This document shows, one piece after another, positions 22,964-31,797 of a stretch of 64,000 nt of DNA. How positions within the stretch are numbered: position 1 is the first letter of the stretch; the number at the start of each line of letters is the position of its first letter. The DNA comes from Helichrysum umbraculigerum (lineage: Eukaryota > Streptophyta > Magnoliopsida > Asterales > Asteraceae). A model generated the notes under the pieces. That model did not search any database, was not told the origin of the DNA, and was given only the letters and a program-made list of their open reading frames with translations. The stretch spans positions 86,713,337-86,777,336 of the forward strand of contig CATIUR010000004.1 of assembly GCA_949592205.1 (NCBI GenBank). The letters run 5' to 3'. The position numbers were made by a program, and so were the translations under genes.

Positions 22964-25900
22964 TCTCTTTCTTTGATGTGTTGCAGCAGTCGGAACGTGT
23001 GAAGGATAGTTTATGGTATATGGATAGTGGCTGCTCGCGACACATGACTGGCGATGTGTCTCTTCTGACGGATATTAAACCATACTCGGGAGGATACGTT
23101 GCTTTCGCGGGAGATTCAGGAGGAACGATTTCGGGAAAGGGAACGCTAACAAATGGAAAAGTTAGCTTTGAAAATGTGAATTATGTGGCTGAGCTGACTC
23201 ACAACTTGCTGAGCGTTTCACAAGTTTGTGACAAGGATTACACCACTTTATTCACAAAGACGGAATGTGTAATATTGAAGCCGGGGTATGTCATTCCTGA
23301 GGATTGGGTATTGATGCGTGCACCTAGAAAGAATGACACCTATGTGATGAATATGCGAACTGTGGAGACTACAAGTGACTATACTTGTCTTCTTTCAAAG
23401 GCTTCAGAAAAGGAATCACTCCTTTGGCACAGACGGATGGGACATATTCATTTCCGTAAAATGAATTTTCTGATTAATAATGATTTAGTGAGGGGAGTTC
23501 CAAAACAGTCATTTGCTTTACAAGATGACTGTGTTTCTTGTCACAAAGGAAAACTCCACAAGAAGTCCCACAAGTCTAAGGTTGTGAATTCTATTGCAGC
23601 TCCGTTGGAATTACTGCATATGGATCTGTTCGGTCCAGTTTCCACAAAGAGCATTGGTGGTCGGTCTTACTGCTTGGTAGTTACTGATGACTACTCAAGG
23701 TTTTCGTGGGTATATTTCTTGACTACAAAGGGGGAGACTCCTGATATTCTGGTGTATTTGTTGGATAAGTTGGCAAATCTATGCAACTTAAAGGTGAAAA
23801 GGATACGAAGCGACAATGGAACTGAATTCAAGAACTCAACTCTCGAATTGTTTTGTGCTACAAGAGGAATTGAGCATCAATTTAGTGCTCCAAGGACTCC
23901 ACAACAGAATGGAGTTGCAGAAAGAAAGAACAGGACAATTATAGAGACAGCTCGGACCATGTTAGCTGACTCCAAATTACCAATCATCTTCTGGGCTGAG
24001 GCAGTTAATACTGCCTGTTATGTTCTCAACAGAGTGCTCACGGTTAAGAAAAAGAATAAGACGTGTTATGAACTTTTCAATAACCGTAAGCCAAACCTTC
24101 AGTTCTTAGAACCATTTGGGTGTCCATGCATGATCATGATTACAAAAGATAAGGTCTCTAAGTTTGGTGACAAAGCTGTTGAAGGGATTTTTCTTGGATA
24201 TTCAGTCAATTCTCCGAACAAAAGAGTCTTTAACAAATCAACGAATCAGATTGAGGAACAGTTTGAAGTAAAATGTTTAAGGTATACGGAACCTCCTCAA
24301 GGAACAGGTCCGGATTGGTTCTTCAACTATGGAAATCTCTTTGACTCTTTCAAAATTCCTGATGATGATGAAACGGAAGAGTTAGTTTCCATGCTACATG
24401 GACTTGATTTTTCTCAAGATACACCAGTTAGTAAACCATCCGACCCATCTCCTAATGCAACACCCGAACCACCACCAACTGATACTACATCAATTGATAC
24501 TACACCCACACCACCATCAACAACACCTACTCCGACATCTACTTCTCGAGTTACACCATCGAAAGATGCTCCTTCTACCTCTAAAACAGTGTATAACTAC
24601 ACCAAGGAGCTTCCGTATGATCCAAACATGCCATCATTAGAGGAAGGGGGAGAGGATGAGGTAAGTGATGAGGGAGAGGAAGCAGAAAATATGAATTATT
24701 CTCATTTATTTTCTCAAGGAGATGAAGATGATGATGCTTCTCCGAATATTTCTGCAAATGAGGGAGATCTGAGTAATCTGGAACAGAATCTTGTGCCAGA
24801 TCAAATTCCAGTGACTCGGATACATAAGGATCACCCCATTGATAATATCATTGGTGATCCTCATGCAAAGGTTCAAACAAGACATCAAGCGAAACAGACT
24901 GATACTGAACAACTTTCGGGTCTGGTGGCTAATGTTAATTCATGTTATCTTTCGCAGAATGAACCTAAGAAAGTTGAAGAGGCCTTAAAAGATCCATCCT
25001 GGATCGAGGCCATGCAAGAGGAACTACAACAATTTGAAAAGTTGCAAGTCTGGGAAGTAGTTCCCTTACCCAAGGGTGCCCACTTGACTGGCACTCGTTG
25101 GGTTTTTCGTAATAAGATGGATGATAGGGGCGTTGTAATTCGTAATAAAGCACGTCTAGTAGTTCAAGGCTTCAGTCAAATTGAGGGGTTGGACTATGAT
25201 GATGTATTTGCCCCGGTTGCTCGATTGGAATCCATACGCATCTTTCTGGCATACGCGTCCTTCAAGGGATTTCGCGTCAATCAACTTGATGTGAAAAGTG
25301 CGTTTCTGTATGGAAAGGTTGACAACGATGTGTACGTTAAGCAGCCTCCTGGTTTTGAAGACCCTGCGCATCCTGAATACGTCTGTAAATTGAACAAGGC
25401 GTTGTATGGTCTTCACCAAGCACCAAGACTTTGGTACGAGAGGCTAACTACACATCTGATTAAGCATGGTTTTGTGAGAGGGAACATCGATAGCACGCTA
25501 TTTATTCTTCGTGAACAGTCAGAGGATAGGGAAGATTTGCTACTTGTGCAGGTTTACGTGGACGATATTATCTTCGGGTCTACCAATGAGGCAATGTGTA
25601 AGAACTTTGAGAAAATCATGAAGTCTGAGTTTGAGATGAGCGCAATGGGAGAACTCACTTTCTTTTTAGGTGTACAAGTTGAGCAGCTTGCAAAAGGTAT
25701 TTATATACATCAGTCAAAATATGTCAATGACATGTTGACTAGGTATGACCTGCTCACTTGTAAAACCTATGGGACTCCCATCGAGCTTAATCACAATCTC
25801 AAGCTTGCTGAGGAAGATGAAGATTGCAAGGAGAGGGACTATCGTTCAATGATAGGTTCTCTTATGTATTTGACTGCCTCAAGACCGGATATTGTATTTG

Positions 25901-26508
25901 CCGTGTCGATTTGCTCACGTTATCAGGCTAAACCAAAGGTGTCACATATGAAGGCAGTAAAGCGAATTTTTGGTTATCTCAGAGCTAGACCTACCCTTGG
26001 TCTTTGGTATTCAAATGAGAAGACTTTCGCTCTCACAGCCTATTCAGATTCGGATCATGGAGGTTGCAGTATCGATAAGAAGTCTACAACGGGTGGATGT
26101 CAGTTTCTGGGATCGCGTTTGGTCTCGTGGCAGTGCAGGAAGCAAACTACAGTCTCTCTTTCTACAGCAGAGGCTGAGTATGTTGCTGCCGCTAGTTGCT
26201 GTGCTCAAGTTCTCTGGATTCAGCACCAATTACGCGATTACGGGTTACTTCTTACTATGACTCCCATTCACATAGATAACACTGCTGCTATTTCTATCAC
26301 ACGCAATCCCGTACAGCACTCTAAGACAAAACATATTGAACTTAGGTTCCACTTCATACGGGATTGCTATGAAAAACACTTGATAGACTTGGTCCACATA
26401 GACACCCTTAAACAAAGTGCTGACCTATTCACCAAGGCCTTTTCACGTGCTCGATTTGATGAACTGGTCAACATGATCGGTTTAAGATTCTTTGGGTCTA
26501 AAAAGTAA
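22942..26508 (+). CDS. pol: C1 Pol polyprotein (protease, integrase, RT, RNase H)
   Basis: Open frame of 1188 codons in a different frame from gag. The true N-terminus is uncertain because 22942 is a TTG; expression may need frameshifting or splicing (acceptor-like TGTTGCAG ends at 22986). Domains in copia order with approximate residues: protease MDSGCSRHMTG (26-37); GAG-pre-integrase H...H...C...C with WHRRMGHIHF (162) and CVSCHKGK (197); integrase D,D,E in LHMDLFGPV, RSDNGTEFKN and NGVAERKNR; a Pro/Thr-rich linker (490-560); RT with ARLVVQGFSQ, LDVKSAFLYG, LYGLHQAPRLWYE and catalytic YVDDIIFGS (about 872); RNase H with SDSDHGG, STAEAEYVA and HIDNTAA. It makes cDNA in particles and integrates it. 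No disabling mutation seen. Confidence 0.94.
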   Translation: MGLRFSLISFFDVLQQSERVKDSLWYMDSGCSRHMTGDVSLLTDIKPYSGGYVAFAGDSGGTISGKGTLTNGKVSFENVNYVAELTHNLLSVSQVCDKDYTTLFTKTECVILKPGYVIPEDWVLMRAPRKNDTYVMNMRTVETTSDYTCLLSKASEKESLLWHRRMGHIHFRKMNFLINNDLVRGVPKQSFALQDDCVSCHKGKLHKKSHKSKVVNSIAAPLELLHMDLFGPVSTKSIGGRSYCLVVTDDYSRFSWVYFLTTKGETPDILVYLLDKLANLCNLKVKRIRSDNGTEFKNSTLELFCATRGIEHQFSAPRTPQQNGVAERKNRTIIETARTMLADSKLPIIFWAEAVNTACYVLNRVLTVKKKNKTCYELFNNRKPNLQFLEPFGCPCMIMITKDKVSKFGDKAVEGIFLGYSVNSPNKRVFNKSTNQIEEQFEVKCLRYTEPPQGTGPDWFFNYGNLFDSFKIPDDDETEELVSMLHGLDFSQDTPVSKPSDPSPNATPEPPPTDTTSIDTTPTPPSTTPTPTSTSRVTPSKDAPSTSKTVYNYTKELPYDPNMPSLEEGGEDEVSDEGEEAENMNYSHLFSQGDEDDDASPNISANEGDLSNLEQNLVPDQIPVTRIHKDHPIDNIIGDPHAKVQTRHQAKQTDTEQLSGLVANVNSCYLSQNEPKKVEEALKDPSWIEAMQEELQQFEKLQVWEVVPLPKGAHLTGTRWVFRNKMDDRGVVIRNKARLVVQGFSQIEGLDYDDVFAPVARLESIRIFLAYASFKGFRVNQLDVKSAFLYGKVDNDVYVKQPPGFEDPAHPEYVCKLNKALYGLHQAPRLWYERLTTHLIKHGFVRGNIDSTLFILREQSEDREDLLLVQVYVDDIIFGSTNEAMCKNFEKIMKSEFEMSAMGELTFFLGVQVEQLAKGIYIHQSKYVNDMLTRYDLLTCKTYGTPIELNHNLKLAEEDEDCKERDYRSMIGSLMYLTASRPDIVFAVSICSRYQAKPKVSHMKAVKRIFGYLRARPTLGLWYSNEKTFALTAYSDSDHGGCSIDKKSTTGGCQFLGSRLVSWQCRKQTTVSLSTAEAEYVAAASCCAQVLWIQHQLRDYGLLLTMTPIHIDNTAAISITRNPVQHSKTKHIELRFHFIRDCYEKHLIDLVHIDTLKQSADLFTKAFSRARFDELVNMIGLRFFGSKK

Positions 26509-27689
26509 TGTGTGACTTGGATAGTTAACGTTATTTGCTTTTATGTGTCATTATTAAAAAAAAAAAAAAAAAAAAAAAAATAAAAAAAAAAAAAAAAATA
26601 AAATTTTGCAACAGCCACTCTTTATACTCTTTAGTATCAAAGAAAACGCAAGGTTGCTACATTTTTAAAATAGACGTTGAAGTTGTGTCTGTAAACAACT
26701 TGGGATATGATAGTACATCGGGTGACATGCACAAAATGGAATTTTAAGGTTTATCTTGGATGTGTCAGTAGATTTATCTGACACACTTAAAACAGTTTTT
26801 ATCTAAATTATCTTCATCACACGATGTATTGGTAGGCATGGTACACACCGGTCTCTGAGGTATTAAGAAGTAATTTACATACATGTCTATGATCATGTGG
26901 TAAACACCTTGTGATGTACGACTTTAAGTCTTAATTCCTTAGCATAGCTTGACATACTTCTATTTTTGGATCGTATATCTGAGATCTTTTGGGGGAGTAT
27001 GCTGATTGTTTCCTCTGTTGTACGAAAGTGCAGACCTGGTCTCAATTCAGCTTACTCTCAAAACTAAGCAAACGTAAGTCAATGCACTTGCAAAGTCTTA
27101 AATTTAAGATACTACACAAGGTCACCACAAATTTGGTTTGACTGCGTTTAGTTTTGCTTATACCTGAATCAAGTTATGTTGCTCTGTTGTACGCAAGTAC
27201 AGACCTGTCACCGCTGGCTTGATTCTTAAAATTGATTCTCTTATATTCCTTCTAATTTTGGAAACTATGTTCATGTCTAAGTTATAGGGGTATATCTATG
27301 GTGGGGACCATGGTGCAATATTCATCCTAACAATAAAAGGTTACCTCACAGACACGGATGTAACATGTTTAGGTGGACAAACAATACCAATAATTGTCTT
27401 GAAATAATTTTTATACAAGGTGTTTTAAATGTGCCAAGTAAATTTAAAGTGGACAAATATACTGATGATCGAAATAACACTTACCATTCCTAATAATTGC
27501 ATGTTATTCCGATATGATCCCTAACTAGACTTAATCAACTCCGTCACCAAAAAGAATGTATTTAGTTTGGTTTTATAATTGTAACTTTGTGTCTTTAAAT
27601 TTTATTTATTTTTTTTTAACCAAGTCACATTTACTGTCAAATTGAGTACTGCGCAAAAGATCGATAAAAATTTTAAAATTTTTCAAAAA
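26509..27689 (+). other. C1 pol-ORF3 intergenic segment with poly(A) tract and internal PPT-like site
   Basis: No credible ORF. A poly(A) tract with two single-T interruptions occupies 26556-26603, 48 nt after the pol stop. TTTTGGGGGAGTA at 26987-26999, followed by TG, resembles the element's own PPT at 31333-31344. CTCTGTTGTACG(A/C)AAGT(G/A)CAGACCTG occurs twice (near 27012 and 27180), an imperfect direct repeat about 168 bp apart. The rest is A/T-rich without features I can name. Confidence 0.65.
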
Positions 27690-27793
27690 CTGTCGATATG
27701 CGTCACTTCCTAAGTGACGCTCATAGTGACGCATAAGAGTGACGCTTTAAGAGTCGTTCTAAGTGACGCTGATTAGACTTTTGGTATAAATAG
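27690..27793 (+). promoter_or_regulatory. Putative internal promoter upstream of C1 third ORF
   Basis: GCGTCACTTCCTAAGTGACGC (27699-27720 region), then ATAGTGACGC, AGAGTGACGC and CTAAGTGACGC, lead to TATAAATAG at 27785-27793. The LTR has the same layout: a cluster of the same words, then a TATA box (19241-19248). TGACG is the core recognised by plant TGA-type bZIP factors. This suggests an independent transcript for the third ORF. Confidence 0.55.
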
Positions 27794-28699
27794 TTCGTAT
27801 CCGGCACTTATTTCTACCACCAATACTATTCACTACGCGTCACTTTCACTTCCCTTGCGTCACTTCTCTCGTCGCTGCGTCACTTCGACTGTTCGTGCTT
27901 TTCGATCGATCTACGGCTTTTCGTGTATTTTGCGTGCAATCGGTCTCCGGTACCTTGTTCATATCACTCATACGCATCATTAGGTACCATTTTTATCTAT
28001 CATAATTGCGTATTCATGATTTAATCGTGGATTGAAGTTTCGGGTTTTAGGGTTTATGAAATCATGATTATTGGGGATCGTTTTGTTATTGTTTTGTGTT
28101 AATAAACGGTGTGTTTTACTCGTCTTTACTTGCCGCACCGTTTGGTTAACTCGTTTTCAAAAAACCCCAAAATTGGTTCGTCGTGATTTCTGGGCTTGAA
28201 CAGTGACACGATGATCTTCATCGTTGCGTCACTTCAAGCGTCACTTCCTTAAGTGACGCTTAATGGTAATTTCACAGGTTAAGTGTCACTTCCACAAGTG
28301 ACGCCTTTAAACGTCACTTTGCTGAGTGACGCCTTTATGCGTCACTCCCATGTCATACTTACCGAGTGACGCTTTGATCCGTCACTTCTTTAACTGACGC
28401 TGTCAGTGCCGCTTCAGCTAACCGTCACTTTTTAAATGACGCATATCCGTCACTTGTTAAGTACCACTTGAATGATACATGTTGCGGCAACGTCACTTAC
28501 ACCAGTGACGCTTTCAATGCGTCACTTACCTAAAGTGACGCATCCTTCTGATTTCTGATTTTCATACGTCACTCCTTAAGTGTCGGCTGTCTTACGTGCG
28601 TCACTTCTTCAGTGACGCTATAAAATCAGATTTTTCGATTATGTTTTTGAGCTTATTCTGTAACGATTTTTCGTGTTCTTGTCTGGTTTATAGTTACAG
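27794..28699 (+). promoter_or_regulatory. Leader of C1 third ORF with dense GTCACTT/AGTGACGC words
   Basis: About 900 nt between the internal TATA box and ATG 28700. By eye about 13 exact GTCACTT words (14 counting the one just upstream of the TATA box) and a similar number of AGTGACGC partners fall between 27830 and 28620, many as head-to-head pairs 3-6 nt apart (for example GCGTCACTTCTTCAGTGACGC near 28598-28618). The segment just before the ATG, GTTTATAGTTACAG, resembles a splice acceptor, so a leader intron is possible. Confidence 0.5.
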
Positions 28700-31300
28700 A
28701 TGGAGCATCTTCATGATTATTATCGTCGCACAAACACCAGGCACAACATTGTTGCATTTTTGGAATCTACGCATAAGAACTCATTGCCTTTCCGGCCGAT
28801 GATCGAGTTTCTTAGACGTTCGAGGATTCATTACGCTATTACAGCTTCAGTCCCAGTGTATATGAATCAAATCGAGGAGTTTTATGACCACGCATTTATC
28901 AGAACAGAGAACGATACTCCGCGGATTGTGACCACGATGTTTGGTCGTGAGATTCAGATTACACAGGATTCAGTTCGCCGTGTTTTGCAGTTTGATGATG
29001 CAAACGATATGCCGACCGTTTTTGAGACCACTTTTATCTACGGGGGTCTTCAGAGATTGGGTTATCCGGCTGATCAGCTTACTGATTTTCGTAAACAGTA
29101 TCTCTGTCGGGTTTGGAGATACTTAGCTCACATTGTAATTGTGTGTTTATCTCCGCGAAAAGGAGGATACGATGCTGCAAGTCACATGACTTTATCTCTG
29201 ATGCTGGCGTTAGTTTATAACAAGCCGTATAACTTCAGCGGTTATATTTTCGGGAATATGGTTGATAATGTTCGAGCTGGAAAAGAAAAATGGCTGTTAT
29301 ATCCTCGTTTTGTTCAGCTGTTGTTAAATGATTTGAATCTGGGAATTGCTCCGGATCTAAGATCGTTACTATTTCCAACGCCCATGATGTTACGTGTTTT
29401 CAATGACTGTAAGCTGCCACCAAAAGATTCTCAGATCTTACCTGATCGTGAGTTATTTGGGCACATAGTAAACGAAAACTATGTTGCGCCGCCCGGGGAT
29501 GGTTATGAGGATGTTGTTGCTCCTCCGGTCAATGAGGCAGATTTAGTTGATGCTGCTGTAGCTCAAGATTTGGAGGATATTGAGCAAGTTGGAGAGGTTC
29601 CAGCTGAGGATTCTGATGGTGGTGTTACACCACCTGATTCTCCGGGTGATGTACCACCTCAGGATGCATTGGATGGAATACAGTTGGCTGATCCTCGACG
29701 CTTTAAGCGTATTTTGAGAAGGATTTCTGCGGGGCGTGTTCATGTACCGCCTAATCTTGGAAAGCGACCAGCTGGGTCTTCTCCGTCTTATGCTAATTTA
29801 CCATTGAGAAGACGCCAGCGAACAGGAATTACCATTCAGGAGCCTGGTCACCAAGATCAACAACAACAACAACAACCGCCTACTGCGATGCTTCAGCAGT
29901 TACTTGATCAGATAACTCAGATGAACAAGCGTTTTGATGATCAGGCTGCCGTGATTGAAGCTCAAGCTGCTCAAATAAAAGATTTGGAGATAAAAGCAGC
30001 TCATGTGCAGGAATTGCAGCTAGAATTGAAAGATGTGCAGTCTAGGTTGTTAGAATTGGAAGCGGTTACTGTTGTTTCGGGGGAGGAAGGTCAGAGAACC
30101 TTAGAAACAAATGTAACCCCTCCCCCAGAATCCGAAAATGTAAATCCAGATTCTATTAATGAAAACATTGCTTTGGATTATTTCGTTGATGTTCCAGGAC
30201 AACCGAGACCCATTTCGGTTGATTATTCGAATGTTAATCTCACATACATTCAGAGTTTGATAAATCCGGATGATGAAGAAGATAAATCAGTTGATCCGGA
30301 TGATATAGAGATGGATGCTGAGGTTCCAGGGTCAGACGAAGAATATTTGGTTAATCCTCATCAGGAACCAGCACCTGAGCGAGAATCGGAACCAGTTCAG
30401 AAACAACCGGCTCAACCGTATGATTTTGATGCACCGATCATTGAGTCCGATGATTCTGATGATGACCAAGAGCCTCAAACAGATACTACTCAGGAACAAC
30501 CAACTGCTGAATCTGTTCCTGAACAAGCGCAACCGTCTACATCTTCAGAGCGCCCGATGTTTCGAAAGCTCAAGCCTGAATTGAAGATTTGCAAAACATA
30601 TCAGGTTCGAGGTGATTTGACTGGATTAATCAGAAGTTGGAAGTTTGATGAAGTCAACTTTCTGATTCTTATTAAGCGAAGAGATGGAGTACAGTATTTT
30701 CGACCGAGATTTAACTGTATTAGCACGCTGCCGAAGGAAGAATTGAATCGTCTTGCTCAACTGAACATTGTTAACCACACTGATGATTTTCGTGGTAACA
30801 TGTTTCAGAAGATTCTTAGAAAAGATATCTACAGCAAGAAGTATTTGTGGGTTAGACCAGAGCTGGGAGTTCGTTATTCATACAAGAAAAAGTTGGATTC
30901 AAGAACTCAGCAACCGATCGTGAAATATCATTATCCTCCAGCTGCTAGTCAGAAAACTGTGCCTTTGCAGTCATTACCACTTGATTTTCTGAAAAGATTA
31001 CGATATTGGTGGTTTGATTCTGTTACTCAAGAAGCAGTCATTGAATATCTTTCGGTTGAAGATCCAGTGATTGAGAAGGGTAATTGGAGTTTATCTGCAA
31101 AATATGGAAGAACTATTCGCATTTTTGATCCGATCAGCCTTATCAATTTGACGAAGAAAGATTTGAAAGCTCTTCACAAAAGTAAGATGGAGTATCATCG
31201 TTATGATCAAGAAGAAGCTTCAAAGTTCGAAAAGGTGGTCGAGATTTGTGTTCGAGTGGGTATTCATGCTGGTGGAGTATTTCCACCAGGTTGGGTTTAA
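28700..31300 (+). CDS. C1 third ORF (env-position protein, 866 aa)
   Basis: Starts MEHLHDYYRRTNTRHN and is intact to TGGGTTTAA. Residues about 1-250 form a compact domain (PMIEFLRRSRIHYAITASVP, RKGGYDAASHMTLSLMLALV). Proteins with this kind of N-terminus are, as I recall, common in composite-family retroelements. Residues 250-390 are acidic and Pro-rich with a basic patch (RRFKRILRRISAGR). Residues 395-455 are a clear coiled coil (MLQQLLDQITQMNKRFDDQA, LQLELKDVQSRLLELEAVT). A Glu/Asp/Gln-rich spacer follows, and residues 615-866 are a second folded domain. There is no signal peptide, membrane span or furin-like site, so it should not be called an envelope glycoprotein without further evidence. 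The stop lies 44 bp before the 3' LTR. Function unknown. Confidence 0.82.
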   Translation: MEHLHDYYRRTNTRHNIVAFLESTHKNSLPFRPMIEFLRRSRIHYAITASVPVYMNQIEEFYDHAFIRTENDTPRIVTTMFGREIQITQDSVRRVLQFDDANDMPTVFETTFIYGGLQRLGYPADQLTDFRKQYLCRVWRYLAHIVIVCLSPRKGGYDAASHMTLSLMLALVYNKPYNFSGYIFGNMVDNVRAGKEKWLLYPRFVQLLLNDLNLGIAPDLRSLLFPTPMMLRVFNDCKLPPKDSQILPDRELFGHIVNENYVAPPGDGYEDVVAPPVNEADLVDAAVAQDLEDIEQVGEVPAEDSDGGVTPPDSPGDVPPQDALDGIQLADPRRFKRILRRISAGRVHVPPNLGKRPAGSSPSYANLPLRRRQRTGITIQEPGHQDQQQQQQPPTAMLQQLLDQITQMNKRFDDQAAVIEAQAAQIKDLEIKAAHVQELQLELKDVQSRLLELEAVTVVSGEEGQRTLETNVTPPPESENVNPDSINENIALDYFVDVPGQPRPISVDYSNVNLTYIQSLINPDDEEDKSVDPDDIEMDAEVPGSDEEYLVNPHQEPAPERESEPVQKQPAQPYDFDAPIIESDDSDDDQEPQTDTTQEQPTAESVPEQAQPSTSSERPMFRKLKPELKICKTYQVRGDLTGLIRSWKFDEVNFLILIKRRDGVQYFRPRFNCISTLPKEELNRLAQLNIVNHTDDFRGNMFQKILRKDIYSKKYLWVRPELGVRYSYKKKLDSRTQQPIVKYHYPPAASQKTVPLQSLPLDFLKRLRYWWFDSVTQEAVIEYLSVEDPVIEKGNWSLSAKYGRTIRIFDPISLINLTKKDLKALHKSKMEYHRYDQEEASKFEKVVEICVRVGIHAGGVFPPGWV

Positions 31301-31332
31301 ACTGAAGATGTTTTTGAAGACCAAGCTGAAGA

Positions 31333-31344
31333 CACGGGGGAGTT
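31333..31344 (+). other. C1 polypurine tract
   Basis: ACACGGGGGAGTT lies immediately before the TG of the 3' LTR. It is the expected plus-strand priming site and resembles C2's PPT (GGGGGAG core). Confidence 0.85.
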
Positions 31345-31792
31345 TGTTGATACATGTTTGTGTGTCTATCAGTTGGTCTATTGAGTTGTAAGTGTCGTTA
31401 GTTAGTTTTATTAGAAAAGTCATTTTCTGTATTAGCGACACTTAAGTTTATCTTTAGGCGACACTTGCCTTAGTGACGCATAGCGACACTTAGGTAAGTG
31501 ACGCATGAGGGCGGCGACATGCGACACTTCCCAAGTGACGCATGTCTGCCGATTTTGTTAGTATAAATTGAAACCTACGGGTTTTCGGCTAGGGTTGACG
31601 AAACCCTAGCACCATTTGTCGACTAAGCACTTCTGTAAACTGTTCCAATACGATTTACAAGCTAATATACTCGTTTACTTTGATTAATCATTGTTTTCGG
31701 TTTGAGTTTATTACTTGTTTGTGTAATTGATTGATTCCGCCAATCTATTACTATCGATCAACACTCAGATCCACATCCAGGGGGCACTCTCA
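31345..31792 (+). repeat. C1 3' LTR
   Basis: 448 bp, no difference from 19024-19471 found when read side by side. TATAAATT at 31562-31569. Confidence 0.96.
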
Positions 31793-31797
31793 CCTAA
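31793..31797. repeat. Target site duplication of C1 (CCTAA), right copy
   Basis: Matches 19019-19023. Sequence to the right continues A's LTR. Confidence 0.95.

Larger units (their letters stand above)
19024..31792 (+). mobile_element. C1: complete young SIRE/Maximus-like Ty1/copia element (12,769 bp)
   Basis: TGTTGATACATG...GGCACTCTCA LTRs of 448 bp at both ends look identical base for base, flanked by CCTAA duplications. The interior has an initiator tRNA-Met PBS (19474-19490), a leader rich in GTCACTT words, gag (20198-22963), pol (to 26508), a 2.2-kb noncoding segment with a poly(A) tract and a second TATA box, an 866-aa third ORF (28700-31300) and a G-rich PPT (31333-31344). All three ORFs are uninterrupted and all expected catalytic residues are present, so this copy may be competent to move. 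It is large for a copia element because of the third ORF and its regulatory region. It lies in the 5' LTR of A and is probably the most recent insertion in the window. Confidence 0.96.

Noticed and set aside
27690..28620. CRISPR-like array
   Set aside because: The repeated words are 7-10 bp, in both orientations and irregularly spaced, in a plant retroelement; no repeat-spacer structure and no cas genes.
28700..31300. Viral envelope glycoprotein
   Set aside because: No signal peptide, membrane span or cleavage site seen; position alone is not enough.
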